Positions 53,446-55,563 of a stretch of 55,563 nt of DNA are shown piece by piece. The stretch comes from an uncultured Bacteroidales bacterium. GTDB taxonomy: Bacteria; Bacteroidota; Bacteroidia; Bacteroidales; Porphyromonadaceae. Both the position numbers and the translations under genes were made by a program. How positions within the stretch are numbered: the stretch's first letter is position 1; each line of letters opens with the position of its first letter. The notes under the pieces were generated by a model that saw only the letters and a list, made by a program, of their open reading frames with translations, made no database searches and had not been told where the DNA came from. The DNA is taken from positions 1-55,563 of the forward strand of contig CAMYPM010000011.1 in NCBI GenBank assembly GCA_947290775.1, given 5' to 3'.

Positions 53446-54696
53446 ATGAAAGCAAAAGTTTTAATGCTCACCCTGATGGGTGCATGCGCACTGACTTTCG
53501 GCGCAAAAGCGCAAGAAGAAGCTCCTGCTTCACAGCAGCTTCCCGCTCACAAGACTGTATTCAATAAGGATAAGGCCGGTGACCATTGGTTCATGGATAT
53601 CCAAGGTGGTGCTGTTATGATGCCACTCAGCGAAGCTAATAACGATGCTGAGTTTGGTGATCGCATCGGTTGGGGTATGCCTAACCTCGCATTTGGTAAG
53701 TGGATCTCTCCTTACTATGCAAATCGTGTTCACTTCTATGGATGGGGTGTTCCCGGATTTGAAAGTGTACCTAATACGATCGCTAAGGATGCCGCTCTTA
53801 AGCAGTACACCAACTATTTCGTAGCTGCACAGTACGAATTTATGTTCGATGTAGTAAACTACTTCGCTGTGTACAATCCTAAGAGAGTATTCCACTTCAT
53901 TCCTTTCGTAGGTGTAGGTGTAGGATGCAAGCTCCAAACTAGCGAAGGCAAGATCTTCGATAATACGGATGCTTTGGATGAGTTTACTAAGAATGACTTC
54001 TCAGGAGCTATCAATGCAGGTTTGATCTTCAAGTTCCGTTTGGGTCGTCGTGTAGACCTCAATTTGGAAGCACAGGTAATGGCTATGAAGAATAACTTCG
54101 CTGGCAGCACCTCTTCTACTCAGATGGATGTTTTGGGAAAGAGTGTTCCTGTAAGTGCTAAGGCTAGCGCAGATCTTCTCGCTATGTTAACAGCAGGTTT
54201 CTCATTCAACTTAGGTACTCCTGAATTTACTGAAGTAGTTCCTATGGATTGGGCTATGGTTAATGATCTTAACTCACAGATCAGCGACTTGCGCGCTCAG
54301 AATGCAGAACTCAGCAAGCGTCCTGTAAGCTGTCCTGAATGTCCTGAGGCTCCTGAAGCACAGGTTGTTACTAAGACAATTCTCAATAATATTGTTTACT
54401 TCCGTATCGGTAGTGCAAAGGTTGACCAGAACCAATTGATCAACATCTACAACACAGCTGAATACGCTAAGAATAACAATGAAAAGATCTATGTAACAGG
54501 TTATGCTGACGAAAAGACCGGTAGTGCTAACTGGAACCAGCGTCTCTCTGAGCTTCGTGCTAATGCTGTAAAGGATATCCTTGTTAAGCAGTATGGTGTA
54601 GATGAAAGTCGCATCGTAGTTGATTCTAAGGGTTGCACTGAACAGCCGTTCGAACGCAATGAGTGGAACCGCGTAGTAATCATGACCGCTGAATAA
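53446..54696 (+). CDS. OmpA family outer-membrane protein (Pgm6/7-like), second copy
   Basis: A 416-residue paralogue of the gene 41 nt upstream. It has a signal peptide (to about residue 22, GAKAQ), a beta-barrel with HWFMDIQGG, YEFMFDVVNYFAVY and FHFIPFVGVGVGCK, the same PVSCPECPE linker, and an OmpA C-domain (NIVYFRIGSAKVDQNQ, VTGYADEKTGSANWN, LSELRANAVKDIL). The copies are clearly tandem duplicates with diverged barrels and nearly identical linkers. They are co-transcribed and end in the terminator at 54750-54786. They probably anchor the outer membrane to peptidoglycan. Confidence 0.93.
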   Translation: MKAKVLMLTLMGACALTFGAKAQEEAPASQQLPAHKTVFNKDKAGDHWFMDIQGGAVMMPLSEANNDAEFGDRIGWGMPNLAFGKWISPYYANRVHFYGWGVPGFESVPNTIAKDAALKQYTNYFVAAQYEFMFDVVNYFAVYNPKRVFHFIPFVGVGVGCKLQTSEGKIFDNTDALDEFTKNDFSGAINAGLIFKFRLGRRVDLNLEAQVMAMKNNFAGSTSSTQMDVLGKSVPVSAKASADLLAMLTAGFSFNLGTPEFTEVVPMDWAMVNDLNSQISDLRAQNAELSKRPVSCPECPEAPEAQVVTKTILNNIVYFRIGSAKVDQNQLINIYNTAEYAKNNNEKIYVTGYADEKTGSANWNQRLSELRANAVKDILVKQYGVDESRIVVDSKGCTEQPFERNEWNRVVIMTAE

Positions 54697-54749
54697 GTCA
54701 GTGTACTCGGTTTAAACGCTTCGTTTACACGTAGCGTTACCTAAAGAAG

Positions 54750-54786
54750 GCAGCTTCCTCAATATGAGGGAGCTGCTCTTTTTTTT
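54750..54786 (+). terminator. Terminator after the ompA pair
   Basis: An 11-bp stem GCAGCTTCCTC (54750-54760) / GAGGGAGCTGC (54766-54776, one G-T pair) is followed by tctttttttt. The group II intron begins right after its T-run. Confidence 0.92.
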
Positions 54787-54787
54787 G

Positions 54788-55423
54788 GTATGACAGGCAT
54801 GTCATACATCTGCGGTGAAAGTCCACTCGGGGCGTAGTTGCCAACGAACCCCATAGCGACTTGCATGTTTCAAGGGGCGACCCTTGTGAGAGAAGAAGCA
54901 ATAGCAAATTCGTGGTCTGACGAACAGAAACCTAATACTAAGGCGTATCAAGCGTGCAAGCTGGCCAAAGGCAGTGAAGCTCCAAAAGGCAACCCTAACC
55001 TTGATACGTAGATTAGGCAGGTAAACGATGAAAAAAGTATGTCCCACCTGTGAGGCCTTGGCAAGTCCTCAAGTATAGTAACAACGAATGCCGAGGAGTC
55101 AGCAGAGGTCAAAGTAGCCGTTCTCGTGCAGAACAAGGCGAAGAACCGAATAATTCGTAACGACAATCAAGAATGTATGTTCCGATGTCTTTTTTGCTGA
55201 CAAGTGGCAACGGTCAAAACGTCAATGCAATCAACTACATAGACTATGCATGCGAGCAGCGGTAGTGGAAGTTCAGAAAGAGGGAAGATGAAACTAATCG
55301 AATATGATTAGTCACTCTTTGAAAACGAATTAAACCACCGTACGCCGAACGGTACCTACGGTGGTGTGAGAGGTCAGGAAACGAAAGTAGGTCAGAAAAC
55401 TCTCGTTCCCGGACCTACTCGAT
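54788..55423 (+). mobile_element. ORF-less group II intron (ribozyme only)
   Basis: Domain V is clear at about 55331-55366: a 9-bp stem ACCACCGTA/TACGGTGGT, an internal bulge and a CCGAACGG cap, followed by the typical GTGAGAGGTC. A domain VI hairpin pairs AGTAGGTC (55386-55393) with GACCTACT (55412-55419), and the intron would end in CGAT at 55423, fitting a 3' AY. Domain I traits include gcggtgaaagtccact near 54812, gacgaacagaaacct near 54919, and a hairpin CAGGT...ACCTG (55018-55050). The loop of that hairpin, gaaaaaag, could be EBS1 and pairs with the T-run upstream. The 5' end GTATG (54788) departs from the usual GTGYG and is uncertain. At about 636 nt there is no room for, and no trace of, a reverse transcriptase. 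Confidence 0.8.
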
Positions 55424-55424
55424 G

Positions 55425-55535
55425 TATATCAGCTGCACTCAGCACTTCCACGGCGCGGTAAACGCACCGTAGATCGTGCTATTCGGTTATCGTTGGATGA
55501 GGAGGCGGTGCGACGCTACTTCCACCTCTCCGACT
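55425..55535 (+). other. Short open frame downstream of the intron, possible 3' remnant of a gene
   Basis: One frame is open through the 3' exon (VYQLHSALPRRGKR, then RAIRLSLDEEAVRRYFHLSD and a stop at about 55533-55535). It could be the C-terminal end of an interrupted or deleted gene, but no family is recognised and a frame this short may be chance. Confidence 0.25.
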
Positions 55536-55563
55536 AATACTCAAGATTACGTACTCCACACCT

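Noticed and set aside
54788..54807. Stand-alone hairpin GTATGACA ggca TGTCATAC as an independent terminator or IS end
   Set aside because: It has no T-run and falls at the 5' end of the group II intron, so it is better treated as part of the intron boundary, though the boundary itself is uncertain.
55173..55265. Intron-encoded protein inside the group II intron
   Set aside because: Only a ~30-codon frame is present, with no reverse-transcriptase or maturase motif.

Overview
The window looks like a chromosomal segment of a Porphyromonas-like member of the Bacteroidota. The reasons are: two secreted proteins that end in type IX secretion (T9SS) sorting domains; a tandem pair of OmpA proteins resembling the P. 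gingivalis Pgm6/Pgm7 pair; Bacteroidota-restricted families (DUF5686, BACON, fimbrillin-like, DUF4494, DUF3098, DUF5106); and at least sixteen promoters with the Bacteroidota -7 element TAnnTTTG. No rRNA or tRNA gene was seen. Most of the window is ordinary housekeeping sequence, broken by a few accessory regions.

Layout. 1-632: a 22-nt repeat running off the left edge, then the truncated 3' end of a DUF5686 outer-membrane gene. 841-1732 (minus): flavodoxin and DUF2023. 1956-9957 (plus): glnS, DedA, an OxyR-type regulator, SDR-type threonine dehydrogenase, YjbR, biotin ligase, a SPOUT RNA methyltransferase, queF and a lipid kinase. 10099-14420: sbcD-sbcC. 14600-17580 (minus): a sigma-54 activator, LptE, a TPR-like protein and SecG. 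17588-25190: a cobalamin riboswitch reading into one 2204-residue T9SS cargo, flanked by 22-nt-period repeat arrays. 25536-29328: rseP and mutS2. 29396-33699 (minus): a CPA2 antiporter and a glycogen branching enzyme. 33943-36236: a CCA-type nucleotidyltransferase and a CDF metal transporter. 36478-38703: a BACON lipoprotein and a fimbrillin-nuclease fusion. 39006-41843 (minus): ftsX, DUF3098, uppP and truB. 42156-45059: a T9SS lysyl-endopeptidase-like protease. 45263-51906: RNase Z, an NlpC/P60 lipoprotein, a phosphogluconolactonase-like protein, an EcsC-like protein, DUF4494, YggS, a dihydroorotate-dehydrogenase-like protein and a DUF5106 thioredoxin-like lipoprotein. 52190-54696: two OmpA genes with a terminator. 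54788-55423: a compact group II intron without an ORF.

How the genes work together. The envelope theme is strong: LptE, SecG, UppP, FtsX, RseP, OmpA, the T9SS cargos and several surface lipoproteins. The most notable candidate for an undescribed system is the cobalamin-riboswitch-controlled giant T9SS protein. It carries alternating CUB-like and sialidase-N-like beta-sandwiches, a beta-helix and a DUF4465-like domain. It may be a T9SS-delivered surface protein for vitamin B12 capture, or another B12-responsive surface function. Two further unusual observations are an ORF-less group II intron lodged directly after the U-tract of the ompA terminator, with a matching A-rich candidate EBS1 loop, and four intergenic arrays that share a 22-nt period but not a sequence.
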